64,000 bases of DNA, taken from contig NZ_JAJEQX010000007.1 of NCBI RefSeq assembly GCF_020687545.1, forward strand, positions 62,001 through 126,000, read 5' to 3'. The notes beneath the pieces were generated by a model, which was not told the DNA's origin, made no database searches, and was given only the letters and a program-made list of their open reading frames with translations. Both the position numbers and the translations under genes were made by a program. The stretch is from Ruminococcus turbiniformis. GTDB taxonomy: Bacteria > Bacillota > Clostridia > Lachnospirales > Lachnospiraceae. Below, one piece after another: positions 26,754-36,300 of this stretch (positions within the stretch are counted from its first letter, which is position 1; every line of letters starts with the position of its first letter).

Positions 26754-26773
26754 CGAAGGGAGCAGCCCTTTTT
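26754..26773 (+). terminator. Weak terminator-like hairpin before repeat D copy 1
   Basis: GAAGGG, five-base loop, CCCTTTTT. A short stem with T-run, about 45 bp after the HPr-like gene and directly abutting the dispersed repeat at 26777. Confidence 0.45.
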
Positions 26774-26776
26774 GTT

Positions 26777-26861
26777 CAGGCGACGAGCCAAAGTCGGGCT
26801 TGCCCGGGACCTTGGCGACCGCTTACAATCCCGGAATGTGCCCTTGGGTACTTCCGTGATT
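26777..26861. repeat. Dispersed structured repeat D, copy 1
   Basis: 85 bp, closely similar to 37244-37330: shared CAGGCGACG start, GGGCTTGCCCG hairpin, the identical core CTTGGCGACCGCTTACAATC and a terminal hairpin. Here the hairpin is CGGAA-T-GTGCCC, TT, GGGTAC-TTCCG; in copy 2 the stem bases differ but pairing is kept. It ends just upstream of the dnaE ribosome site. Confidence 0.8.
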
Positions 26862-26877
26862 CAGACAGAGGTGAAGA

Positions 26878-29800
26878 ATGAGTTTTGTACATTTGCACGT
26901 CCATACGGAATACAGTCTTCTGGATGGATCGAATAAAATAAAAGAGTACGTCTCCAGGGTAAAAGAGCTGGGGATGAACAGTGCGGCGATTACGGATCAC
27001 GGCGTCATGTACGGCGTGATCGATTTTTACAGAGAGGCGCGCAGGCAGGGGATCAAACCGATTCTCGGCTGCGAGGTGTATGTCGCGCCGAATTCCAGGT
27101 TTGACCGGGAAGTGACAGGCGGGGAGGACCGCTACTACCATCTCGTGCTTCTGGCGGAGAACAACGAGGGCTATGCCAATCTGATGAAGATTGTATCAAA
27201 AGGATTTGTGGAGGGATACTATTACCGGCCCCGTGTGGACAAGGAGATTCTGAGGGAGTACCACAGTGGAATCATTGCCTTAAGCGCCTGCCTTGCCGGA
27301 GAGGTGCAGAGATATCTTGTGAAGGGACTCTATGACGAGGCGAAGAAGACAGCTCTTGAGTACAGAGATATCTTCGGGGAGAACAATTATTTCCTGGAAC
27401 TTCAGGACCACGGGCTGCCGGATCAGACGCTTGTGAACCAGCAGCTTATGAAGATGTCACAGGAGACCGGCATCGAGCTGGTGGCGACCAATGACGTTCA
27501 CTACACTTATGCAGAGGACGCCCGGGCTCATGATATCCTTCTGTGCATACAGACGGGAAAGAAGCTCGCAGACGAGAACCGGATGCGCTATGAGGGCGGA
27601 CAGTACTATGTGAAGTCGCCGGAGGAGATGGAGAAGCTTTTTCCTTTCGCGCTGCAGGCGCTGGACAACACGCAGAAGATTGCCGACCGGTGTTCCGTGG
27701 AGATCGAGTTCGGAGTGACGAAGCTGCCGAAATATGATGTCCCGGACGGGCTGACTTCCTGGGAATATCTGAACCGGCTCTGCTGGGACGGGTTTGCGAA
27801 GCGGTATGAAAATCCCCCGCAGGAGCTCAAAGACCGGCTCGAGTACGAGCTGAACACGATCCGCAATATGGGATATGTGGATTACTTCCTGATTGTCTGG
27901 GACTTTATCAAATACGCGAAGGATCACGGAATCGCCGTGGGGCCGGGAAGAGGATCGGCGGCCGGGAGCATCGTCTCCTACTGTCTCGGGATCACGACTA
28001 TTGATCCGATCCAGTATCAGCTTCTCTTTGAGCGTTTCCTGAACCCGGAGCGTGTGACCATGCCTGATATCGACGTGGACTTCTGCTTTGAGCGGAGGCA
28101 GGAAGTGATCGACTATGTGGTGAGAAAGTACGGAAAAGACCGGGTTGTGCAGATCGTGACGTTCGGTACGCTGGCAGCCCGCGGAGTGATACGTGACGTG
28201 GGCCGCGTGATGGATCTGCCCTACGCGTTTGTGGATTCCATCGCGAAGATGATTCCCCAGGAGCTGAATATAACGATTGACAAAGCGCTTGTGGAGAATC
28301 CGGAGCTGAGAAAAACGTACGAGACGGACGAGCAGGTAAAACAGCTCATCGACATGGCGAAGCGTCTGGAAGGGCTTCCGAGACACAGTTCCATGCATGC
28401 GGCGGGCGTAGTTATCAGCCAGAAATCTGTGGACGAGTATGTGCCGCTTTCAAGGGCGGCGGACGGAACGATCACGACGCAGTTTACCATGACGACACTT
28501 GAGGAGCTGGGACTCCTCAAGATGGACTTCCTGGGGCTTCGGACGCTGACCGTGATTCAGAACGCAGTGGAGATGGCCCGGAAGAAAGACCCGGATATTG
28601 ACATGGAAAAGATCGACTATAATGATCAGGCGGTCATGGACTATATCGGAACCGGAAAGACGGACGGTATCTTCCAGATCGAGAGCAGCGGAATGAAAAG
28701 CTTCATGAAGGAGTTAAAGCCCCACAGTCTGGAGGACATCATCGCCGGCATCGCCCTGTACCGTCCGGGCCCGATGGACTTCATTCCCCAGTATATCAGG
28801 GGAAAGAACGACGCGGCATCGATCACCTACGACTGCCCCCAGCTTGAGCCCATCCTGGCGCCGACTTACGGGTGTATCGTGTACCAGGAGCAGGTTATGC
28901 AGATCGTCCGGGATCTGGCAGGATACACGCTGGGAAGAAGCGATCTTCTGCGGAGAGCCATGTCCAAGAAAAAGGGGGACGTGATGCAGAAAGAGCGGCA
29001 GATCTTTGTCTACGGTGACGAGAAGACAAACGTGCCGGGGTGTATCAAAAACGGAATCGACGAGAAGACGGCGAACAAGATCTATGATGAGATGATCGAC
29101 TTCGCAAAATATGCGTTCAACAAGTCCCATGCGGCTGCGTATGCGGTTGTATCCTACCAGACTGCGTGGCTGAAATATTACTATCCGGTGGAATTTATGG
29201 CGGCGCTGATGACGTCTGTCATTGACAACCCGTCCAAAGTCTCGGAGTATATTTATGCGTGCCGGCAGATGGACATTCAGATTCTGCCCCCGGATATCAA
29301 CAGGGGAGAGGCGGACTTCTCGGTAGACGGGAGGAATATCCGGTACGGACTGGCCGCGATCAAGAGCATCGGCCGGCCCGTCGTGCAGGCGATCATCGAA
29401 GACCGGGATGAGTACGGCCCGTTTAAAAACCTGGAAGACTTCATCACCCGCCTGTCCGCAAAGGAAATTCTGAATAAGAGGATCATCGAGAACCTGATCA
29501 AGGCGGGGGCGCTGGATACGCTGGGCGGAACGAGAAAACAGTTCATGAGCATTTATATCCAGATCGTGGAGCATGTGAATCAGGAGAAGAAGTATTCCAT
29601 GACAGGCCAGATGAGCCTCTTTGACCTCGTAGGTGAGGAGCAGAAAAGCGAGTTCCAGATCAAACTGCCCGATGTGGGCGAATATGCGAAGGAGAATCTC
29701 CTTGCGTTTGAAAAAGAGGTGCTCGGTATCTATATCAGCGGACACCCGCTGGATGAGTATGAGGAGAAATGGAAGAAAGTCATTACTGCCACGACACTGG

Positions 29801-30351
29801 ACTTCCAGCCTGACGAAGAGAGCGGACGGACGAAAGTGCATGACGGGGCAAAGGAGATCGTCGGCGGGATGATTACGGATAAGACGGTCAAGCACACAAA
29901 GACGAACCAGATGATGGCCTTCGTCACGCTGGAGGATCTGGCGGGTACGGTGGAAGTTGTCGTGTTCCCGAGAGACTACGAGAAAAACAGGGAGTATCTT
30001 GAACAGGACAGCAAGGTGTTTATCCGCGGACGTGTCTCCGAGGAGGAAGAGAAAGCGAGCAAGCTGATCTGCGAGAAGGTGATTCCGTTCGAGAAGACGA
30101 AGAGGGAGCTGTGGATCCAGTTCCCGGACAAGGCGTCCTTCCTCGACGAGGAGCAGATCGTATACGGCTATCTGGCTGATTCCGAGGGCGAGGACGAGGT
30201 TGTGATTTACTGTGCGAAGGAGCGCGCAATCAAGCGTCTGCCGCGGAACAGAAACATTTCAGTGAGCCCGCAGATATTGGGCAGACTGATGAATCATTTC
30301 GGGGAGAGCCGGGTAAAAGTGGTGGAAAAAGCTATTGAAAACCATTTCTAA
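26878..30351 (+). CDS. dnaE: DNA polymerase III subunit alpha DnaE
   Basis: 1157-residue replicative polymerase. N-terminal PHP domain HLHVHTEYSLLDG, polymerase core with GPGRGSAAGSIVSYC and catalytic Asp pair in MPDIDVDFCFERR (about 395-405), finger region FNKSHAAAYAVVSYQTAWLKYYYP, helix-hairpin-helix, and an OB domain near 1000-1090. The PHP domain keeps the metal-binding His/Asp set in the visible motifs. Length is typical of the DnaE1 type. ATG 26878 is preceded by GAGGTG. Upstream is repeat D copy 1; downstream is pfkA. Confidence 0.96.
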   Translation: MSFVHLHVHTEYSLLDGSNKIKEYVSRVKELGMNSAAITDHGVMYGVIDFYREARRQGIKPILGCEVYVAPNSRFDREVTGGEDRYYHLVLLAENNEGYANLMKIVSKGFVEGYYYRPRVDKEILREYHSGIIALSACLAGEVQRYLVKGLYDEAKKTALEYRDIFGENNYFLELQDHGLPDQTLVNQQLMKMSQETGIELVATNDVHYTYAEDARAHDILLCIQTGKKLADENRMRYEGGQYYVKSPEEMEKLFPFALQALDNTQKIADRCSVEIEFGVTKLPKYDVPDGLTSWEYLNRLCWDGFAKRYENPPQELKDRLEYELNTIRNMGYVDYFLIVWDFIKYAKDHGIAVGPGRGSAAGSIVSYCLGITTIDPIQYQLLFERFLNPERVTMPDIDVDFCFERRQEVIDYVVRKYGKDRVVQIVTFGTLAARGVIRDVGRVMDLPYAFVDSIAKMIPQELNITIDKALVENPELRKTYETDEQVKQLIDMAKRLEGLPRHSSMHAAGVVISQKSVDEYVPLSRAADGTITTQFTMTTLEELGLLKMDFLGLRTLTVIQNAVEMARKKDPDIDMEKIDYNDQAVMDYIGTGKTDGIFQIESSGMKSFMKELKPHSLEDIIAGIALYRPGPMDFIPQYIRGKNDAASITYDCPQLEPILAPTYGCIVYQEQVMQIVRDLAGYTLGRSDLLRRAMSKKKGDVMQKERQIFVYGDEKTNVPGCIKNGIDEKTANKIYDEMIDFAKYAFNKSHAAAYAVVSYQTAWLKYYYPVEFMAALMTSVIDNPSKVSEYIYACRQMDIQILPPDINRGEADFSVDGRNIRYGLAAIKSIGRPVVQAIIEDRDEYGPFKNLEDFITRLSAKEILNKRIIENLIKAGALDTLGGTRKQFMSIYIQIVEHVNQEKKYSMTGQMSLFDLVGEEQKSEFQIKLPDVGEYAKENLLAFEKEVLGIYISGHPLDEYEEKWKKVITATTLDFQPDEESGRTKVHDGAKEIVGGMITDKTVKHTKTNQMMAFVTLEDLAGTVEVVVFPRDYEKNREYLEQDSKVFIRGRVSEEEEKASKLICEKVIPFEKTKRELWIQFPDKASFLDEEQIVYGYLADSEGEDEVVIYCAKERAIKRLPRNRNISVSPQILGRLMNHFGESRVKVVEKAIENHF

Positions 30352-30438
30352 ATACGATAAAATATTGTCGGAATTGTTAGTTTCTATGGTTTATTACAGA
30401 CCTGACAGTTATCGGAGTTGGAGAAAGGTGGAGAAAAT

Positions 30439-31455
30439 ATGGCAGAGAATATGATGGATAAGGAAAAATACCTGGATGAGATTGAAGACAGAATCCGTAC
30501 AGTCGGCGTTCTCACAAGCGGGGGCGACGCGCCGGGAATGAATGCAGCGATCCGTGCGGTCGTGCGTACGGCTCTGTCAAAAGGGCTTAAAGTCCGCGGA
30601 ATCCGCAGAGGTTATCACGGACTTCTGAGAGAGGAGATTATTGATCTTTCCGCCCGTGATGTTTCAGATACAATTCAGCGCGGCGGCACATTCCTTCAGA
30701 CAGCGCGCTGCCAGGCGATGAGAACAGAGGAAGGACAGCAGAAAGCGGCTGCAATCTGCAAGAAATACGGCATCGACGGCCTTGTGGTCATCGGCGGAGA
30801 CGGTTCCTTTGCGGGAGCGCAGAAGCTGGCGAACCTGGGAGTAAACACAATCGGTATTCCGGGAACCATCGACCTGGATATCGGATGTACAGACTACACA
30901 ATCGGTTTTGATACAGCGGTAAATACGGCGATGGAAGCGATCGATAAAGTCCGCGATACATCCACATCTCACGAGAGATGCAGTATCATCGAGGTTATGG
31001 GACGTGACGCGGGTTATCTTGCTCTCTGGTGCGGTATCGCAAACGGTGCAGAGCATATCCTCATGCCTGAGGAACATGATTTCAACGAGCAGGAAATTAT
31101 CGATGATATCATGGCAAACAAAAAGCGCGGCAAGAAAAACTATATCATCATCAATGCAGAGGGAATCGGAGATTCCATCAATATGGCAAAGAGAATCGAG
31201 GAAGCAACCGGAATCGAGACGAGAGCGACAATCCTCGGACACATGCAGCGCGGCGGAAGCCCCACATGTAAGGACAGAGTTTACGCATCCATCATGGGAG
31301 CGATGGCTGTGGATCTTCTCTGCCAGGGTAAGACAAACCGCGTAGTCGGATACAAAGACGGAAAATACGTGGACTTCGACATCGACGAAGCTCTCAGCAT
31401 GAAGAAGACGATCTCCCAGTATCAGTACAATGTAGCAAAAACACTGGCTCTCTGA
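30439..31455 (+). CDS. pfkA: ATP-dependent 6-phosphofructokinase
   Basis: Phosphorylates fructose 6-phosphate, committing carbon to glycolysis. 338 residues from ATG 30439, which follows GGTGGAG; an in-frame TTG at 30418 has no site. The motifs GVLTSGGDAPGMNAAIRAVVR, GGDGSFAGA (Gly at the ATP site indicates an ATP rather than a pyrophosphate enzyme), PGTIDLDI, and HMQRGGSPTCKDR are intact. The dnaE-pfkA order is common in clostridia. Confidence 0.95.
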   Translation: MAENMMDKEKYLDEIEDRIRTVGVLTSGGDAPGMNAAIRAVVRTALSKGLKVRGIRRGYHGLLREEIIDLSARDVSDTIQRGGTFLQTARCQAMRTEEGQQKAAAICKKYGIDGLVVIGGDGSFAGAQKLANLGVNTIGIPGTIDLDIGCTDYTIGFDTAVNTAMEAIDKVRDTSTSHERCSIIEVMGRDAGYLALWCGIANGAEHILMPEEHDFNEQEIIDDIMANKKRGKKNYIIINAEGIGDSINMAKRIEEATGIETRATILGHMQRGGSPTCKDRVYASIMGAMAVDLLCQGKTNRVVGYKDGKYVDFDIDEALSMKKTISQYQYNVAKTLAL

Positions 31456-31527
31456 TCAAAGACAGAGAGCCGCCGGGAAAGATGCCGGCGCGGGGGAGAA
31501 CGGAGCAAGGAATATTGGGGAGCAGAC

Positions 31528-32355
31528 GTGGATATGGAGAACAGGAAGACAGCGCCGGTCGGCGTGTTTGATTCCGGAGTCGGCGGGCTGACGGTGGCGA
31601 GAGAGATTTCCCGTCAGCTCCCGAACGAAAATATAGTATATTTCGGGGACACGGCCCGTGTCCCTTACGGAAGCAAATCTCAGAACACGATTATCCGGTT
31701 TTCGGAGCAGATTATTCGTTTTTTAAAAACAAAAGATGTGAAGGCAATCGTTATCGCGTGCAACACTGCCAGCGCCCTGGCGCTTGATGCGGTGCGGGAT
31801 GAGTTTGACATTCCCGTTATGGGAGTGGTAATCCCCGGAGCACGGGCTGCCGTCGAGGCGACGAAAAACCGCAAGGTCGGAGTTGTCGGGACAGACGCCA
31901 CGGTTCAGAGCGGGATGTACACAAAGATTATCCACGGGATGGCTCCGGATGTCGAAGTGATTGAGAAGGCCTGTCCTCTGTTTGTCCCTCTTGTCGAGGA
32001 GGGATTCAAGGAGCACGTCGTGACCCGGGAAGTGATCGAGTATTATCTGGAATCCATGCGGAATACGGATATCGACGCCATGATACTCGGATGTACGCAC
32101 TATCCGCTTCTGCGGTCTAAGATCCGGGAGTACATGGGGGATCGGATTCAGATCGTCAACCCGGCTTACGAGACAGCGATGGATCTGAAAAAACTTCTCC
32201 GTGAGATGGATATGGAAAATGACGGTGAGACAGTGCAGCACAGCAGATATTCCTTCTATGTGAGCGATGCTGCGGAGAAGTTCCGGAAGTTTGCGAACAC
32301 GGTAATGCCGTTTGACGTGCCGACCACCAATGTGGTAAATATTGAAGAGTTTTAG
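31528..32355 (+). CDS. murI: Glutamate racemase
   Basis: Makes D-glutamate for peptidoglycan. 275 residues; catalytic cysteines lie in IACNTASA and LGCTHYPLL, with the substrate loop VFDSGVGGLTVAREI and YFGDTARVPYGSKS. Start taken as GTG 31528 with GGGGAG five bases upstream; ATG 31534 is the alternative. It is followed after 15 bp by the DUF1934 gene. Confidence 0.95.
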   Translation: MDMENRKTAPVGVFDSGVGGLTVAREISRQLPNENIVYFGDTARVPYGSKSQNTIIRFSEQIIRFLKTKDVKAIVIACNTASALALDAVRDEFDIPVMGVVIPGARAAVEATKNRKVGVVGTDATVQSGMYTKIIHGMAPDVEVIEKACPLFVPLVEEGFKEHVVTREVIEYYLESMRNTDIDAMILGCTHYPLLRSKIREYMGDRIQIVNPAYETAMDLKKLLREMDMENDGETVQHSRYSFYVSDAAEKFRKFANTVMPFDVPTTNVVNIEEF

Positions 32356-32370
32356 CAGCGGAGTGAGAAA

Positions 32371-32847
32371 ATGACGAAAGATGTACTGGTCAGTATCTCC
32401 GGAAAACATATCGGGATACTCGAAGAGCCTGCGGGTCAGTATGAGTCCGGAGATGACGTGATCGAAGTCGTCACTCCGGCAAGTTATTACTGCCGCAACG
32501 GAAAGCACTATATTCTGTACGATGAGGTGCTTGAGGGCAGGGGCGGCACCATTAAAAACAAGATTAAGATCAGCGGTTTGGACAGCGTTGAGATCATGAA
32601 GAGCGGTGTCCTGAATTCCCATATGATTTTTGAGAAGAATAAGAAGAATCTCACCTATTACCGGACTCCGTACGGGCAGATGCTGATCGGAGTCAACACG
32701 AAAAATATGGAAATAAATGTTGAGGACGATAATATCGGAGTTCAGGTGGACTACGAGCTGGATGTCAACCATGAGCCCATGGCGGACTGCGAGATCAGAA
32801 TGAATATAGTCCCCAAGAGCGAGGCGAGGCTCTCGCCGGGGGCGTAA
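32371..32847 (+). CDS. DUF1934 (YwiB-like) beta-barrel protein
   Basis: 158 residues, lipocalin-like family of unknown role. It starts TKDVLVSISGKH and shows YYCRNGKHYILYDEVLEG and the C-terminal YELDVNHEPMADCEIRMNI, typical of DUF1934. It directly follows murI, sharing its transcript, and is closed by a strong terminator. Confidence 0.8.
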   Translation: MTKDVLVSISGKHIGILEEPAGQYESGDDVIEVVTPASYYCRNGKHYILYDEVLEGRGGTIKNKIKISGLDSVEIMKSGVLNSHMIFEKNKKNLTYYRTPYGQMLIGVNTKNMEINVEDDNIGVQVDYELDVNHEPMADCEIRMNIVPKSEARLSPGA

Positions 32848-32936
32848 GTTTCCAACGGGAGGACTTATAAAAGGCGCCCCCGTCCGTGGAGGGTAAGCCT
32901 CAGTCAGGCGGAAAACAGAAATGAAAATGAATAAAT

Positions 32937-32978
32937 AAAGAGGGAGCTTTATCGAAAACCGGTAAAGCTCCCTCTTTT
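32937..32978. terminator. Strong bidirectional terminator
   Basis: Stem AAAGAGGGAGCTTTA with TAAAGCTCCCTCTTT, flanked by A-run and T-run, so it can serve both the murI-DUF1934 transcript and the convergent membrane-protein gene. A second GC-rich hairpin (GGGGGCG with CGCCCCC, near 32838-32880) precedes it. Confidence 0.9.
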
Positions 32979-33001
32979 GGATCGGGTTTTGTCTGGATTT
33001 C

Positions 33002-33451
33002 CTACGAATTCCTGTCTCTGAGACGCGCAAAAAATCCTTTCTTTTTCTGCGGCTGTTCGATCGATCCGCCGCGCACGCTCTTGAGCCCTGTTATGTAAAT
33101 GCCGCTCACTACAACTTTTACTTCCTTTTTGACAGGGAGAACCTCAAACACTTTTGCGTCACACATCAGTGTCATGATTCTGGGACCGACTTTGGCTTTG
33201 ACAATCGGAACTTTCGTGCGTCTTAAGTACTTCGGTGTGCTTTCGAGTACAACGGGCGGAAGTCCGGCTTCTTTCAGACGCATCCGCTTTTTGTCGATGA
33301 CGAGCATGCTCATTGTCTGTGCGGCTGCTTCCATCTGTTCCTGCTGTTCAGCCTGTTTCTTCTCGGCTCTTCTCCCGAAGATATATAATCCGATGCATAC
33401 TCCGATCAGTACCACCAGGATGACGAGCAAAACGATTGTAACTGTATTCAC
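33002..33451 (-). CDS. Single-pass membrane protein of unknown function
   Basis: 149 residues. One N-terminal membrane helix (about 4-25), a basic/Gln-rich stretch, then a soluble domain with PPVVLESTPKYLRRTKVPIVKAKVGP and a basic tail ending KKKGFFARLRDRNS. Start GTG 33451 is fixed by AGGAGG eight bases upstream. No enzyme motif is visible. Divergent from cardiolipin synthase, so an envelope link is possible but unproven. Confidence 0.75.
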   Translation of the reverse strand: MNTVTIVLLVILVVLIGVCIGLYIFGRRAEKKQAEQQEQMEAAAQTMSMLVIDKKRMRLKEAGLPPVVLESTPKYLRRTKVPIVKAKVGPRIMTLMCDAKVFEVLPVKKEVKVVVSGIYITGLKSVRGGSIEQPQKKKGFFARLRDRNS

Positions 33452-33488
33452 CCTAACAACCTCCTAAATCCTCTGATTTGCATGTAGT

Positions 33489-33517
33489 ATTGTAACATTG
33501 TTTGAAGTCAAGTGCAA
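33489..33517 (-). promoter_or_regulatory. Promoter of the membrane-protein gene
   Basis: Minus strand: -35 TTGCAC (33517-33512), 17-base spacer, -10 TACAAT (33494-33489). Its -35 lies six bases from the -35 of the divergent cls promoter. Confidence 0.65.
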
Positions 33518-33523
33518 GAGGGT

Positions 33524-33552
33524 TTGCTTTTCACAGAAAAAACAGTTATACT
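33524..33552 (+). promoter_or_regulatory. Promoter of cardiolipin synthase gene
   Basis: -35 TTGCTT (33524-33529), 17-base spacer, -10 TATACT (33547-33552). Back-to-back with the promoter of the divergent gene. Confidence 0.7.
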
Positions 33553-33600
33553 GTGCATAGTGGCGTTTTTTGCCCGATTGGACTAAGGAGTTACTATTTT

Positions 33601-35076
33601 ATGGCAGAGACAATTTGGAACGGAGTGGTGATAGTCTATGATTTCATCATGGACAATATCACGATCATCAATATTATCTTCGCGCTGATCATTGTATTCT
33701 TTCAGAGAAGATCACCCCAGACTGTGTGGACATGGCTGCTTCTGCTTTATTTCATACCGATACTCGGATTTATACTTTACCTGATCATCGGCCAGGATTT
33801 CCACAAGAGCCGGATGTTTAAGGCAAAGGAGATCGAAGGAGAACTGAAGTATGCCGTGCGCAGGCAGGAGGAGACGATCTATCACAAGCGGCTTCGCCTT
33901 GCCAATCCGGAGATGGCCAGATTCCAGGACTTGATCCTGTATAATCTGGAAGCGGGGGAAGCGGTTCTGACAGATAACAATGATATCCGAATTTATACAG
34001 ACGGCAAGGCAAAATTTCGGGCCCTGATTGAGGAGATGAGACAGGCAAAGCGGTACATCCATCTGCAGTATTATATTATCCGCAACGATGAGCTGTGGCA
34101 GGAGATTGAGAAAGTCCTGATTGAAAAAGTAAGAGAGGGCGTAGAGGTACGCGTGCTCTTTGACAGCATGGGATGCCGCACAATGAAAAACAGAGACTGG
34201 GAGCGGCTGGAGAGAGAAGGCATTCAGGTGGCGGAATTTTTCCCTGCGCTCCTGGGACAGCTTCAGCTTCGCGTCAACTACCGGAATCACAGGAAGATCG
34301 TAGTGATTGACGGAAGGATCGGCTTTGTCGGCGGATTCAATGTGGGGCGCGAATATCTGGGAAGAGACAAGAAGTTCGGATACTGGAGAGACACGCATCT
34401 CTGTATAGAGGGGGCGGCTGTGACTTCGCTGGCTGTCCGTTTCGTGCTGGACTGGAATTATGCGGCAAAGGAAAATCTGTTCCTTTACGACAGACTTTTT
34501 GAGATCCCGCAGTATACGAGAAACGGGAGAGACCCGGTGCAGATCATTTCCAGCGGACCGGACTCTCAGACGAAAACGATTCATGACAACTATCTCAGGC
34601 TGATCCACAGAGCAAAGGATCATGTCTATATCCAGACGCCGTATTTTATACCGGACGAATCGATTCTGGACGCGCTGAAGATTGCCTGCCGTTCAGGTAT
34701 CGACGTACGCATTATGGTGCCGTGCAAGCCGGATCATCCGTTTGTCTACTGGGCGACGTATTCCTACATCGGGGATATGGTGGCCGCAGGAGCGAAATGT
34801 TATGTATATAACAACGGATTTCTTCACGCGAAGACGCTCTGCGTGGACGGAATGGTGGCCTGTGTCGGCACGGCGAATATGGACATCCGGAGTTTTGGCC
34901 TGAATTTCGAGGTGAATGCTGTGATCTACAGCGAGCGTACAGTGCAGCGCCTGGAGAGGGCATTCGAGAATGATATGACGCAGTGTACTCACGTGACAAG
35001 AAAGGTTTACGACGAGAGAAGTCTCGTGATTAAAGGAAAAGAACAGTTTTCAAGACTTTTGTCGCCGCTTCTGTAA
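33601..35076 (+). CDS. cls: Cardiolipin synthase (PLD family)
   Basis: 491-residue membrane enzyme joining two phosphatidylglycerols. Two N-terminal membrane helices, then two HKD motifs: NHRKIVVIDGRIGFVGG and HAKTLCVDGMVACVGTANMD. Start ATG 33601 (MAETIWNG) with AAGGAG ten bases upstream; earlier in-frame codons overlap the promoter. A 43-bp gap leads to the lipoprotein gene. Confidence 0.94.
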   Translation: MAETIWNGVVIVYDFIMDNITIINIIFALIIVFFQRRSPQTVWTWLLLLYFIPILGFILYLIIGQDFHKSRMFKAKEIEGELKYAVRRQEETIYHKRLRLANPEMARFQDLILYNLEAGEAVLTDNNDIRIYTDGKAKFRALIEEMRQAKRYIHLQYYIIRNDELWQEIEKVLIEKVREGVEVRVLFDSMGCRTMKNRDWERLEREGIQVAEFFPALLGQLQLRVNYRNHRKIVVIDGRIGFVGGFNVGREYLGRDKKFGYWRDTHLCIEGAAVTSLAVRFVLDWNYAAKENLFLYDRLFEIPQYTRNGRDPVQIISSGPDSQTKTIHDNYLRLIHRAKDHVYIQTPYFIPDESILDALKIACRSGIDVRIMVPCKPDHPFVYWATYSYIGDMVAAGAKCYVYNNGFLHAKTLCVDGMVACVGTANMDIRSFGLNFEVNAVIYSERTVQRLERAFENDMTQCTHVTRKVYDERSLVIKGKEQFSRLLSPLL

Positions 35077-35119
35077 AGGACGGAAGAAAAGAAAAATAAA
35101 GAGGAGAAGAGGAAACAAC

Positions 35120-36196
35120 ATGAACACAAAGAAAATGAAACTTATTACGGCGGCTGCGGCTGCCGTGCTTGCAGCAGGAAACCTGATGGGATGCAGCAGT
35201 GAGCTGTCCAACGAGTATGTGACAGTACCGCAGTACAAAGGGCTGGAAGTTCCCCAGCCGGCAGCGGCGACAGTGGAGATCACTGACGATCAGGTAGAGC
35301 AGCTTGTGGAGAGCCGTGTGGCGGCGACCGCGGAGCGTTCCGAGATCACGGACAGGGCGGCTCAGTCCGGCGATATTGTCAATATTGACTATACAGGGTA
35401 TGTGGACGGGACAGCGTTTGACGGCGGTTCTGCCACAGGAGCGGATCTGGAGCTTGGAAGCGGCAGTTTTATCGGAGCAAACGGAGATTATCAGGGATTT
35501 GAGGATCAGATAGTCGGACACCAGACCGGGGAGGAATTTGACATTACAGTGCAGTTTCCGGACACCTACGCAGAAGAGATGGCCGGAAAGGTTGCTGATT
35601 TTCATATCGTGCTCAACGGCATCTATACAGAGACAGTTCCTGAGCTGACGGACGAGTGGGTACAGTCGAACAGCACTGAGTCCGAGAACGTGGATGAGTT
35701 CAGGCAGGAGATGAGAGATCTGCTGGAGTCTCAGTCAGAGGAGAGCGCACATTCCGAGCTGGCGAGCTCTGTCCAGACAACGCTTCTTGACAGCCTGGAG
35801 ATCAAGTCCTACCCCGAAGACGTGGTGGATGAGTATGCGGCAAGCCTTACGGATTCCTACGAACAGCTGGCAGAGATGTACGGCACAGACATGGAAGGAC
35901 TGCTGACAACGTATCTCCAGACGACAGAGGAAGATTTTAATGCCCGGATCGAGGAGATCGCGCAGAGAACGGCAATTTTCGACGAGGCAGTGAAGCTGAT
36001 CGCCGAGAAGGAGGGGCTGGACCTCACAGAGGAAGAGTACCAGGAGAAAATCGAAGAGTATGCGGAAGAGAATGGCGCGGAGGATGTGGATCAGTATCTG
36101 GAAAGCGTGGGAGAATCCGCAGTGAGAGCTACGATTCTCAGAGATATTGTGACCGATTATCTGATTGATGAATGTGTTCAGGTAGAGCAGGAGTAA
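35120..36196 (+). CDS. Trigger-factor-like peptidyl-prolyl isomerase lipoprotein
   Basis: 358 residues. Signal peptide with lipobox LMGC, lipid-anchored Cys25. Then an FKBP-type isomerase domain (GDIVNIDYTGYVDGTAFDGG ... GFEDQIVGHQTGEEFDI) flanked by a trigger-factor-like helical C-terminal part (about 190-350) rich in Glu. The ribosome-binding N-terminal domain of cytosolic trigger factor is absent, as expected for an exported chaperone. It may help fold secreted proteins, like PrsA. ATG 35120 with GAGGAGAAGAGG upstream. Confidence 0.85.
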   Translation: MNTKKMKLITAAAAAVLAAGNLMGCSSELSNEYVTVPQYKGLEVPQPAAATVEITDDQVEQLVESRVAATAERSEITDRAAQSGDIVNIDYTGYVDGTAFDGGSATGADLELGSGSFIGANGDYQGFEDQIVGHQTGEEFDITVQFPDTYAEEMAGKVADFHIVLNGIYTETVPELTDEWVQSNSTESENVDEFRQEMRDLLESQSEESAHSELASSVQTTLLDSLEIKSYPEDVVDEYAASLTDSYEQLAEMYGTDMEGLLTTYLQTTEEDFNARIEEIAQRTAIFDEAVKLIAEKEGLDLTEEEYQEKIEEYAEENGAEDVDQYLESVGESAVRATILRDIVTDYLIDECVQVEQE

Positions 36197-36300
36197 CAAG
36201 ACTCTTGGATGTACGGCAGGAGACATCTGAAAGGTAAAGGCGGCACAGAAGATGCCGGACAACGGAGAAAGTACGAAAGTACAGAAAGGGAGGAACGATT

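Noticed and set aside
28714-29895. A 393-codon minus-strand frame inside dnaE
   Set aside because: Fully antisense to a conserved polymerase; His/Arg/Leu-rich shadow translation without motifs.
31723-33030. A 435-codon minus-strand frame across murI and the DUF1934 gene
   Set aside because: Antisense to two genes and runs through a strong terminator.
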